A stretch of DNA of 64,000 bases from Liolophura sinensis (taxonomy: Eukaryota > Mollusca > Polyplacophora > Chitonida > Chitonidae), in the NCBI RefSeq assembly GCF_032854445.1, contig NC_088302.1, positions 55,470,237 to 55,534,236 on the forward strand, in the 5' to 3' direction. A program made the position numbers and the translations under genes. The notes below the pieces were generated by a model, which worked only from the letters and a program-made list of their open reading frames with translations, did no database searches and had not been told where the DNA came from. Below are positions 21,060-30,520 of this stretch, one piece after another (the first letter of the stretch is position 1; every line of letters starts with the position of its first letter).

Positions 21060-22324
21060 AAAGCTGGCGGCAATTTACTCTACCTGAACATTCCACTACG
21101 GTGCTCCAACTAGAAAATGTGAAACGACATGGTGGTCCATCTAGGTGTTCCAAATGAAAATCGGCGACACACTCTATCTAAGAGTTTCATTTGGTTGTTT
21201 TGTCAAGAAAACGACCGTGTGACCCATCTAGGTGTTCCAAATGAAATTGGGCGACGCACTCTATCTAAGAGTTCCATTTGGTTGTTTTTCTAGAAAACGA
21301 CATTGTGGCCCATCTAGGTGTTCCAAATGAAAATGGGCGACACACTCTATCTAAGAGTTCCATTTGGTTGTTTTTTCTAAAAAACGACATTGTGGCCCAT
21401 CTAGGTGTTCCAAATGAAAATCGGCGACACACTCTATGTAAGAGTTCCATTTGGTTGTTTTTTCTAGAAAACGACATTGTGGCCCATCTAGGTGTTCCAA
21501 ATGAAAATCGGCGACACACTCTATCTAAGAGTTCCATTTGGTTGTTTTTTTTTCTAGAAAACGACATTGCGGCCCATCTAGGTGTTCCAAATGAAAATGG
21601 GCGACACACTCTATCTAAGAGTTCCATTTGGTTGTTTTTTCTAGAAAACGACATTGTGGCCCATCTAGGTCTTCCAAATGAAAATGGGCGACACACTCTA
21701 TCTAAGAGTTCCATTTGGTTGTTTTTTCTAGAAAACGACATTGTGGCCCATCTAGGTCTTCCAAATGAAAATGGGCGACACACTCTATCTAAGAGTTCCA
21801 TTTGGTTGTTTTTTCTAGAAAACGACATTGTGGCCGATCTAGGTGTCCCAAATGAAAATCGGCGACACACTCTATCTAAGAGTTCCGTTTGGTTGTTTTT
21901 TCTAGAAAACGACATTGTGGTCCATCCGTTTGTTGCAAATAAAATTCAGCACTACCGGAATGTGTCATCCGGGTGTTCCGAATAAAATAGGCAATAGGCT
22001 CTACATGAATGTTCAATTCAGGTGTTTTAAATGACGGTGTGTTCTAGTTGTCTGTTACCCGAAGGCTCCATTCGGTGTGCTATAGAGAAAACCCCAGTGT
22101 ATTCTAACCATAAAACGGCATCGCAATCCATCTGGGTGTTCCGGATAGAAGCCAGCAACGCGCTCTACCTGAATATTCCATATCGGTGTTCTAACTATAG
22201 AAAACAAGTGTGTTCCGTCAGGGAATGAAAATCGACAGGTGTTCCATCCCATTGTTTCAATCAGTTCTATAACCAGAGAATGGTAGTGTGTTTAAACTGT
22301 GCGTTCCATCTAACAATAGACAAT
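21060..22324. repeat. 87-bp dimeric satellite array, left part
   Basis: The unit joins two related halves, one with GAAAACGACATTGTGGCCCA and TCTAGGTGTTCCAAAT, one with GGGCGACACACTCTATCTAA, GAGTTCCATTTGGTTG and a T-run. Copies between about 21180 and 21920 are nearly identical, and copies towards 22324 are diverged. Because 87 is 29 codons, frames of over 200 codons run through it on both strands. These are by-products. The array resumes at 27286 after an insertion. Confidence 0.93.
22319..22324. other. Left target-site duplication of the 5-kb element (GACAAT)
   Basis: GACAAT here is repeated at 27286-27291 on the far side of the element. In the array unit, GACAATGTGCTCTAC is a normal phrase (for example near 27611), so the duplication is of array sequence. 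Confidence 0.85.
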
Positions 22325-22835
22325 AGTAGTATATTACGTCAAAAACATGTCTGTTTGAGGAGGAGAAGGAGGGGGAATTCCCTAAGGTATGCCATGGTAT
22401 GCTCTGCTATGTTATACTATACTATGCTGTAAGAGCGCCGCCTGAACGACACATGAGCTGGTGGATGGGTGGTTTGTAGATTTTGGGGTGACAATCAATG
22501 ATGGACGCATATGTTCCCGCGACGTAGAGGTCCGCGATGGTGAACAGTCCAAAGTGGTCGGCTCGCAGAGTTGAGTGCTTAGCTGTGTCGCGCCAAAACA
22601 GATCGAATGTTGGGTTTTTTTCGCCCGGATCTCGTTGATGTCCGCTTCGCATCCTCCAGTGAGGGACGAGCGGGATGGACCAGTGATCGACGGGTGAGCG
22701 AAACGTCGGCTTGTAAAGTTGGATTGAGCAGCTCCATTGCGCCAAAACTGACCAATGGGTGACGAGCAGACCAACAAACACAAATCGTCCTGGGCGCGGT
22801 ATTGGTGCGCGAATTTCGTTGATGTCCGCGCGGGT
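22325..22835. repeat. Left terminal inverted repeat of the Polinton-like element
   Basis: About 400-510 bp inverted relative to 26870-27285, with gaps. The best-matching core (22550-22790) shares CCAACTTTACAAGC, TTTCGCTCACCCGTCG, TTGGCGCAA and ACATCAACGA with the right end when read on the minus strand. The left copy is about 100 bp longer near 22430-22550. The word encoding Ala-Asp-Ile-Asn-Glu-Ile-Arg occurs twice on its minus strand. Confidence 0.75.
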
Positions 22836-23570
22836 GAGATAAATGGAGGTGTGGGGAGCAGTGAAGTGGCAAGCTGCTGCGGCTCTAATACATGCATATC
22901 TAGGAAGCGCCAGACCACGATGACCAGGACGCTATTTTCAGGATAGACGCTGCAATTATGAAACGATCCGATTCGGCCAACCCTCTGATGCCAGACGCCT
23001 GCCGAGAAGAAGGTGTACAAGCCATCTCTCAGCGAGACCGTGACCAAACTTCAGCTCGTCCCGTGGCTGCGGGTGGGGGTGTGTGATTGACAGGGTGATT
23101 GAGATTTTACAATGTCCCATAGACTCCACCCAGGAGCAATCACAATCGTGGACGAATACGGTACCCGTTACTTTCGTTGGTTATTTCATCGCTTGTGTTA
23201 TTTAGTTATGGGTAGTCCTTCGTAAGTGATTTGATTGATGACTGTATTGTAAGGTCGGTGACGGCAGTAGAATGACGGTTTGTTTTAAAACTTTGTGTCT
23301 TTCCACCCTGAATAACCACGCCCATCTGGAAAGAATGGGTAGACGTCGATACCGACCTTCGAGGCTACACGGGTGTATTCCTTGTATGTCTGGGGATGGT
23401 ATCCGTCAATCAGGGATGTCTGCAGGTTGTGCGAGTTTACACCGAAGATGTCTGCCGACAGGTCAAGAATCCCCAGCCCATTCAGCAGTATTATTTAGGC
23501 ACTTTTCCCCCCCGTTTATGTACGAGGAGCGACCCCTAACCAGGCGTCGCTACTGTACAGACGCTCCGTG
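22836..23570. other. Interior of the element with no intact gene
   Basis: CG-rich sequence. A 211-codon minus-strand frame (22412-23047) runs from the inverted repeat into this part, and a 114-codon plus-strand frame covers 23272-23616. I recognise neither, and the first is largely inside the inverted repeat. They may be remnants of element genes. Confidence 0.4.
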
Positions 23571-23581
23571 TCAAATGTATG

Positions 23582-23856
23582 GGAGGCCTCCGTGGCTCAG
23601 TTGGTTAGCGCGCTAGCGCAGCGTAATGACCCAGGAGTCTCTCACCAATGCGGTCGCTGTGAGCTCAAGTCCAGCTCATGCTGGCTTCCTCTCTGGCCGT
23701 ACGTGAGAAAGTCTGACAGCAACCTACGGATGGTCGTGGATTTCCCCCGGGCTGTGCCCAGTTTCCACCCACCATAATGCTGGCCGCCGTTGTATAAGTG
23801 AAATATTCTTGAGTACGGCGTAAAACACCAATCAAATAAATAAATAAATAAATAAA
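23582..23856 (+). mobile_element. Full-length SINE nested in the Polinton-like element
   Basis: A 275-bp copy of the main family. The head has TGGCTCAGTTGGTTAGCGCG (tRNA-like with A box) and GAGCTCAAGTCCAGC (B-box-like), then the shared body, CCACCATAATGCTGGCCGCC, GTACGGCGTAAAACACCAAT and AAAT repeats. The flanks TCAAATGTATG (23571-23581 and 23857-23867) are an exact 11-bp target-site duplication. It is probably the youngest layer in this region. Confidence 0.95.
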
Positions 23857-24136
23857 TCAAATGTATGTATACTGGTGTAAATACAACAGGTGGTTTATGT
23901 TGACGGTACACATAAGCAGGGAGACTAGACCGTCGTCACACCGCGGTTCGAATCCTAACAAAAATAAGCTGTCTGGGGTAGGTTGACTCAGTCTTGTCTG
24001 CGCATTCCGCCAGACCACACCAATATCCACAGACACACAAGCAGGGACGACACGGAAGCATGCCTCCAACAGGAGTCAGCCACCCCGCCAGCAGCTGCAG
24101 CGGCAGAGGGGGCGGAAACGGGGTCAGAGTACGCTC

Positions 24137-24716
24137 GTGACCCTGTCAGTGCCATTCTCCATGCATTGTACTACGAGCTGGTGCGGCTTACACTGGCGTC
24201 CAGCCTTTTGCCAACAAGGGCTTGAGATAGTGAGTCGGGACAGCGTGTCGGCTTGGCTGGCCCAACATGACACGTACACTCTGCACCGTCCTGCTCGACG
24301 GCGCTATCCTGGTCGTAATTGGGGCTATAGACAGTCAATGGCAGGCGGACATTTCGACATGGGAGCGTTTGCCAAAGCGAACGACGACAACCGTTACCGA
24401 CTTACTTGCGTCGATGTCCTCTCCAAGTACGCTTTGGTCGTCCTCTTGCTCACCAAAACCGGTGCTCGTCTTGAACGAAGCGTTTCAACGCATTTTCAAG
24501 ATGGGGCGTCCACCGTTGTACCTGCGAACGGACGGAGGCAAAGAGTTTCTTGACAGATCGTTCCAGGCATTTTTGAAGGACAACGGGGTCTTCTTTCACA
24601 CGTCTAACGAGACCAAAGCGTCCGTGGTAGAAATGTTTAAACGTGCCTTGAAAGTCAGCACGCAGAACCAGAAAGAAGTGCGTCAAGCCCTGTACGGTTC
24701 GCCCACGTCCAAATGA
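24137..24716 (+). pseudogene. Polinton-type DDE integrase core, frameshifted
   Basis: Retroviral-like integrase (rve fold), which would insert the element's DNA. Upstream of the core is a VSAWLAQHDTYTLHRPARRR segment typical of chromodomain integrases of eukaryotic transposons. Catalytic positions are visible: D in WQAD (codon 24348-24350), D in RTDGGKEF (24531-24533) and E in NETKASVVE (24630-24632), with 32 residues between the last two. They do not lie in one frame. The segment with WQAD and the segment with the second D and the E share one frame, while the intervening strand-rich part (containing VDVLSKYALVV) is in another, so there are at least two frameshifts. The gene is therefore dead as it stands. 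The closest relatives I know are transposon-derived proteins of the C. elegans F54H12.3 type and adintovirus/Polinton integrases. Confidence 0.82.
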
Positions 24717-24759
24717 CCGGTGTATAGCTAACGGGCTGGCGATCTCGAGGGTATAAGTC

Positions 24760-25050
24760 AAGTCAAAGGGAAATTCGAAAAATTGTATTCCCGAATTGGA
24801 GCACGGAAATGTTCCGCATCGCCCAACCCACCACCGTCATCCCGCCGTGTGCACACTGGAGAACATGAACGGGGAACGGTTGCTCGGGACGTTTACGAGA
24901 CCGAACTGCAACCGGTGACGGCCGCAGCTGACAATTTTATCAGGTGGAAAAGATTTCAAAGACAGAATGCCGCCGAGGAAAACCGCACTATTGGGTGAAG
25001 TGGATCGGCTATCCACTGAGCCCCAATTCTTGGGTTCCTGCCACAGACGG
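24760..25050 (+). pseudogene. Integrase C-terminal part with chromodomain-like segment, broken
   Basis: After further frame changes the sequence encodes a YETELQPV segment (about 24898-24921), typical of the region after the catalytic core. Then at 24935-25049, in another frame, come FYQVEKI, YWVKWIGYP and NSWVP. This order of aromatic and hydrophobic residues is that of a chromodomain, which in such integrases binds chromatin marks and steers insertion. The frames do not join, so the product is broken. Assignment rests on the residue pattern only. Confidence 0.65.
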
Positions 25051-26099
25051 CAAACGTATTTAACCCGGAGGATGATGGGGCATCTGTCACTTTCCATCGG
25101 TCAGGCTCAAGGGATGGATCAGAGCGTACGAGGCCTGGGCGAGGCCTGCTCGAGAGGACACCGACAACCGAAAGCGTGACAAAGTTCTTTACCAAAGGCA
25201 GCCGCCACCACAATATCAGCGTCGTGTACACCGTGCAGGACTTGTTTAATCGTTCGTTACTTTTGAATCACAATCTGATCGGTTAAGGTCTGTAACGCTC
25301 GTCATTTTCGAAATGTATCTAATACCGCTTAACCTGGGGCTAGGATAGCCATGCTCATTACATCTGCATGATGCCTTTATGAACAGTTGCAATCAAAGCG
25401 CGACTGAGATACCTTGTTTAATTGTTTTTTGTCATGGAACTCATTCATGGACAACGAATTTGAACTTTGATATGGAATTCATGTCTGTAATATCCACTGT
25501 CTGCCCGGTATCATTGAAAACTGATGACCGCTTCTCTCTTGTGTGTTGCCGGCTTTATTTCTTATTTGTATAATTTCTTACATACCTTTGTCACTAGGAG
25601 CTAGTGTTAAACGTTCTTTTGGAAATGGATCTTGCGATTATCGACTTGGAACGCCTTTTACGGACTACGAATGGTACATAAATGTCCTACATGACGCTTA
25701 TATTTGTTCAACAAAACCAAAGACCATCGCACTATCAAGATGAACTCATACTACTTGGTGTTGTTTAAAAACCCGTAAGACGGGTGTCAATTTACCATGA
25801 TCGCCAGACAGATGGCTCCGGGGCGGACGCTCTACGTGTGCTAGGCAGTGAGGATGCCACCACCACACCTCACTGGTACTTTCTGGGGGATTTCAAGCGA
25901 TCCACACCCCACCAGCTGCCATTTCGCGCACGCCCTCCTGCCCAAGTGACAAAACCTCGTACACACGGCCCACCGAATCAGTTGTTTCATCGTCAGCTTC
26001 CTCGATGTCAGGCAGGCTCCAGCGTTACGTGTCCTTGTTGCCGCTTGATGCGCCGTTCTGTGGGGCAACGATGGGGGTTTACTTCGCTGTTCGCTGTCC
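25051..26099. other. Interior of the element with no recognisable gene
   Basis: Mixed composition. Part (about 25260-25760) is more AT-rich than the rest of the element. A 148-codon plus-strand frame (25784-26230) and a 114-codon minus-strand frame overlap each other and are not recognised. This probably marks deleted or scrambled element genes. Confidence 0.4.
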
Positions 26100-26327
26100 G
26101 TTGGTCGTTTGAGCGAGACGGAGATTTTAGAAAGCGTCCCCATTGCCCTACGCCGAAAGGTTGCTCTGCTTCTACAGCGAATCAAGCAGTCCTTCTATTA
26201 GTGGACGGGCCGCGGAGAACTGACCGTTGATGGAAAGAGCGACGCCGAGAGTAACATTATCGACTTGGTGAACGATGCCGTGCGTGAAAGACAACATTTC
26301 TGGAGGATCGGTCCTTTGGGGATGTGT
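26100..26327 (+). pseudogene. Remnant of a second Polinton-like element gene
   Basis: From 26124 the frame encodes ILESVPIALRRKVALLLQRI, meets an in-frame TAG at 26199-26201, then continues with GELTVDGK and SNIIDLVNDAVRERQ. The pairing of a VPxxLRRKxxxLLxxIK helix with a WxxxGELxVDGKxxxxSNIxDLVNDxxR block is one I recall from proteins encoded beside F54H12.3-type integrases. Their function is not clear to me, though a structural role has been suspected for some. The internal stop makes this a pseudogene. Confidence 0.5.
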
Positions 26328-26345
26328 CTGCACAAGACGGGGGCA

Positions 26346-26397
26346 TGGGCTCGTAGCCGAGTGGTAAAGCGCTGCGGTATCTAACCTAGTGCTGAAC
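26346..26397 (+). other. tRNA-like half (A-box-like) sequence
   Basis: GGCTCGTAGCCGAGTGGTAAAGCGCTG resembles the 5' half of a Ser- or Leu-type tRNA. No matching 3' half or acceptor stem follows, so it is not a tRNA gene and could be a SINE head fragment or chance. Confidence 0.3.
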
Positions 26398-26779
26398 TGT
26401 TCCGTTTTTGCCAGAAAGATCAGTCCGAAGGACTCGTCCTCGCGTACACGAAACCTATCTTAACGATACGTTGTGTGTGCGTGCGACTTACCGTTCCGTG
26501 TTGAGGATGTCGATGCACTCGACAGTCGCACAACCGGTAGAACGTCTTCTAACACGCTTCACATGTGTACATCCGCTCTTTTTTCCCCGTGCGCCTGTTG
26601 GCGCCGGACCAAGTTCGTCAGTCGGACAAATGTCCGAGCACATACGTGTTGCACGTGAACGTCTCTTCCCGCAGGGCAGTGGGGTGGTGGCGTGCATTGG
26701 CTGATGCCTGAGTCAGTTGTTTTGACGAGAGATGCCGTCCGTTAACACTTTTCAAGCCGTTTTGTACACGCTGCTCAAC

Positions 26780-26865
26780 CAAAAAAACAAACAAACATAA
26801 AAAAAAAACAACAAAAAAAAACAACAAAAAATAAAAAACAACAAAAAACAAAACAAAAACCGCTT
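26780..26865. repeat. A-rich low-complexity tract (ACAAAAAA-type)
   Basis: About 85 bp of A runs broken by single C or T bases, inside the element and just before its right inverted repeat. Confidence 0.9.
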
Positions 26866-26869
26866 GGAC

Positions 26870-27285
26870 GGTCCCGTCAACACGGACGTCAATGAATGAA
26901 TGACCGGATGATTTTTTCCCAGCATCTGCGTTTCTTGATCTGCTCATCGCCCACTGGTCAGTTTTGGCGCAAACGGTGCTGCTCAACCCAACTTTACAAG
27001 CCCACGTTTCGCTCACCCGTCGCTCATTGGTGCGTCCGCCCGCCTCCCACTGGAGAACGCAGTGCGGACATCAACGAAATCCGAGAAGGGCAGTCCAGCC
27101 TGGTCCGTTTATTCGCGCCACATCTCAACACTCAACTTTACATGCCGACCATACAGTAAACTATATACTGTACTATATTATAGCACACGGAGCTCGGACT
27201 CAATGACGCATATTATACCTAGGGGATTCCCCTTCCTCCTCAAATAGACACGTTTTTTTTTTTAACGTATTGTACTACCGGTACT
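26870..27285. repeat. Right terminal inverted repeat of the Polinton-like element
   Basis: Inverted counterpart of 22325-22835. It ends TCCTCAAATAGACACG, a T-run, then AACGTATTGTACTACCGG and TACT. The outer 45 bp and the part at 26935-27155 match best. The right copy lacks about 100 bp present at the left. Confidence 0.75.
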
Positions 27286-27830
27286 GACAATGTTCTCTAC
27301 CTGAATGTACCATTTCATTGTTTTAACCAGAAAACGGCAGTGTGTTCAAACTGGGTGTTTCATCTAAAAATCGGCAATGTACTCTACCTCAGTGTTCCAT
27401 TACATTTCTCTAACCAGAATATATAACCTAAATATCGACAATTTTCTCCATCTGAATGTTCCATTCGGGTGATCTAATTATAGAACATCATGGTGATCTA
27501 TCAAGGAGTTCCAAATAAACCTCGGGAATGTCCTCCACCTGAATATTCTATTCGGGTGTTCTAATTGTAAAACGACATGATGGTCCATCAGGGTGTTCTA
27601 AATAAAATTCGACAATGTGCTCTACTTGAATGTCCTTATTATGAAACAGTTTTGTGGTCCACCCGGTTGTTCCCCCTGAAATTTCAGTTCGCATGTTCTA
27701 ACTATAAAAAGACGTGTGTGTTCCATTCAGATGTTCCAAACATGAGTCGACAATGTGCCCTACCTGCATGTTCCTTTCGGGTGTTGCACCTAACAATCAG
27801 CAATGAGTTTCAAGCTCGTTTTCCAGCTAT
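27286..27830. repeat. 87-bp satellite array, right part (diverged)
   Basis: It resumes mid-unit with GACAATGTTCTCTACCTGAATG and keeps the phrases GTTCCATTCGGGTG, GTGTTCCAAAT and GACAATGTGC at the family spacing. Copies are more diverged than those at 21.2-21.9 kb, as expected of an array edge. Confidence 0.85.
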
Positions 27831-28430
27831 CAGGGTAATTCAGCTGGGCGAGTTTCATGAAAGCGGCCCCAGGCCTATAACTGGTCAAATCTTGTATTTC
27901 TTGCTTCGTTTCCTCAGATAACCACTGCCTTTGCTTTTTGAAATCTCCCTGGTAGGCCCCCTATACCGCTCTCGGAAACGCCTTAGGGTAATACTCACTA
28001 ATTGTCTTAAATTTTTAAATAAAAATTAGGCCTATCTCTTGCTAAATGCAAATTTCTAAACATAAAGTCCATCAGCCTTGAAAAACCATTTGTTTCGTCG
28101 CAATGTGTTTGATGAGTTTGTGATCAACGGGGCTATTGGAGAGATGTCTGTTCGTGTCCTGTGCTAAAGCCCTTTTTATTTTATTTTCTTCCCTGTTTGC
28201 GGAGTGGATGAAATATTTTTCATTTAGCTACCTTCTTTTATTTTCCGGTAATTTTACATTTAAAAATAGTTTTGTTTGGCCTATTTGAAAAAAAAAGTGA
28301 CAATAAGTGCCACATATCAGCTACCGCAGACGTAGAGTAAAGCAACAAAATTTGTTTTGCAGCGCCTCATAATCCGTTTTTTCTTACTTCCCGCCAAATC
28401 CCATTTTCGGTGACAGCCCTTGGAGGACAG
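27831..28430. other. Unique AT-rich sequence with no gene seen
   Basis: No exon or repeat recognised. Confidence 0.45.
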
Positions 28431-28500
28431 CCAGGCATGTGGCGGGAGTACACAGGGAGTTGATAGAGTTTGTAATTAACCGAAGCGGTACCTCAAGCAG
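28431..28500 (+). other. Possible untranslated exon
   Basis: A less AT-rich patch (TTGGAGGACAGCCAGGCATG and onward) ends in AAGCAG/GTAGGA, a reasonable splice donor. It could be a first exon of a gene running right, with the following 35 kb as intron. There is no start codon evidence or conserved peptide, so this is weak. Confidence 0.15.
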
Positions 28501-28510
28501 GTAGGAAGCA

Positions 28511-30520
28511 ATTGTTCACACAGACAGAGTGTGGCTATAAAACTTTCAACATCTAATTTTGTAACGGTACAGCTTGACAGATGTAAGTTTACACTGTACA
28601 GGGTAAGGATGAGTAAAAGGGTAGGCCTTCCTCAGCTTTTCCGTTTACCGATGCCGATTTATTTGTCAGAACTAAATCGCTATCATGCTAGCAGTGGCTA
28701 ATGTATCATGCACCCATGGACAAATAAATGTATTAAATAGCATTCGGTCACCAAATTCTTAGCCTTAGGTAAAATTTTGAGCTAAAATGAAAAAATAAAA
28801 AAATAAAAAATCAAGAAAAAAAAAAATAAAAACGAAAAGAAAAAAATATGTTGCCAGTCACACATTTCGATTTAGGAAGTGAAAACAATGTCTGTAACAC
28901 AACGAATCCTGCCTGTAATTTGTAGCAGTAGAACTGAATGGGACATGTTGGATTAGTCCTGGATGACTGCTCGCAGTCATCGCAATGAGATAATTACTAC
29001 CATTCACCTCTGATGGAACCATCGTAAAATTTCTGAAAACAGTTGATTACTAACCTTCCCCCGGCCTGTCCAGTTACATGTACTTTGTTACAATAGACAT
29101 TTTACAGTGGTTCCTTCAGAGATTAATGGGAGCAATCCATGATTATGCTGGCCACAGCAGTCGTCATCGTCGTCCAGGGCTAATACCTGTAATTAGTTTA
29201 TACAAACCTGTAGTTTTTTTGATGATCTAGGAAGTTTCACACTTGGGAAGGATTGTCAGCACATGAGGTATTGTTAACAGGTCTACAGCCAGTGCAGGCT
29301 TTTGTGACTTGTTGTCTAAGAAGGCTTATTGGAAGAGAAAACATGAGTGATGCGAATTTATTTGTTTGTATTTTTTTTATATGTTTAACTGCTGTAACTC
29401 CAGTGCATATCTAAGTCCTACTAAGTACATGCCTTGGGATGTTGTTTTTTTTCATTTTCAGCAAATTTATCACGGGATTTGGTTTATCAAAGCACAACAA
29501 TACTTTTCCTCAACACCTGAGTGAACAGGAGACTTTAAGATCAGTCCTGAATTGTATCATGCATGCAGAAACCATTGTGGTGCATACTGGGCGTCACGCT
29601 CATTAGCATAAGATAAAAGATTACATACAAGTACTGATACTGTCTGGAAAGGTCTGGTAGACTGTGACTTGGTGGGAAGTCATTTATTGTGTCTTCAGCA
29701 TTGTATTCTAGTGAGGCAACACGATGTATGTCAACAAGTTGCTCTTTCATATGCGAAAAGGTTGATGAATCATGGTAAACTTCAGGTAAACAAACATTTA
29801 GAGTGTCTTTATCTACCGATGAAGCATTTGGCCTTTTCAATCTTCTTTAGTTTATAGCAGCCATTTATGTGTAAAGTATAAATATACTGTTGCTTAGTAG
29901 TACTGGAATGAAATGAGAGCATGTCTGCATGTAAACTAGATGTTGTTCTTAAGCTGTTACAAGAAGTGATTCTTTTAGTGAATTAGATGGTTTTGATGCA
30001 GAAGAAGTTTCGGTAAACCTGGTTACTAGTTGTTATGAGAAGTGCTGATGTAAGTAGGAGTGTGGATATGATCTGTCCGTCCTTCTCCTTGTCCTTCAGG
30101 TGGTAACAGAAAAAATCTTGTACAGATAAGCAGTCTTGATAGTTTGTTGCATAATGTCTGTTTCTCTGACCGGACACAAGAATCTTTAATAGACACTTTT
30201 CTTATTGTCATGAATACTTTTTGGCAGGGGACTTGCTGCTCATTACTTCAGGGTTTCCTTTAATTGTTGACAGAAGGAAGCCTTTTGTCAAATAGAAAAC
30301 TAGAAAACAATAAGGTAAGCTATGAAGGAACTGGTAATGCAGTGGGGTAAAATATCCGAGCTGTTCTTTATTGTAGGTATTTCTGTGGGAATGAAAAGTA
30401 AAGTGTTCATGACATCTTATTTTATAATGAGAATGCAGGAATATTAAACTCTGTAAACTGGTTAAAAGCTTAACTTTCAAATTAAAGAAGCTTTAGTCAC
30501 ACATATTTATTGCTAAATTC
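28511..30520. other. AT-rich non-coding sequence
   Basis: No exon supported. It includes an A-rich tract at about 28785-28850. Open frames on the minus strand (29541-29840 and others) are short and unrecognised. Confidence 0.45.

Larger units (their letters stand above)
22325..27285 (+). mobile_element. Polinton/Maverick-like element, decayed and internally deleted (4961 bp)
   Basis: Both ends start AGTA and continue into similar inverted sequence (GTATATTACGTCAAAA at the left, GTACAATACGTTAAAA read inward from the right, then ATTTGAGGAGG or GTTTGAGGAGG). A 6-bp GACAAT target-site duplication flanks it. Six-bp duplications, AG-starting ends, long terminal inverted repeats and a chromodomain-type integrase are Polinton/Maverick features (family knowledge). 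Full elements are about 15-20 kb and encode protein-primed DNA polymerase B, a packaging ATPase, a protease and capsid proteins. I see none of these here, so most of the interior is gone. Base composition is clearly richer in CG than the flanks. The genes present are broken. Confidence 0.8.

Noticed and set aside
21265-21985. 216-codon minus and 235-codon plus frames
   Set aside because: Both run through the 87-bp (29-codon) array with no start, splice or composition support.
22412-23047. 211-codon minus frame as a viral structural gene
   Set aside because: Most of it lies in the inverted repeat of the Polinton-like element, and I see no motif that identifies a function.
24137-25050. LTR retrotransposon integrase
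   Set aside because: No reverse transcriptase, RNase H, gag or LTRs nearby. The termini and 6-bp duplication fit a Polinton-like DNA element better.
26346-26397. tRNA gene
   Set aside because: Only a 5'-half-like sequence is present, with no T-arm or closing acceptor stem.
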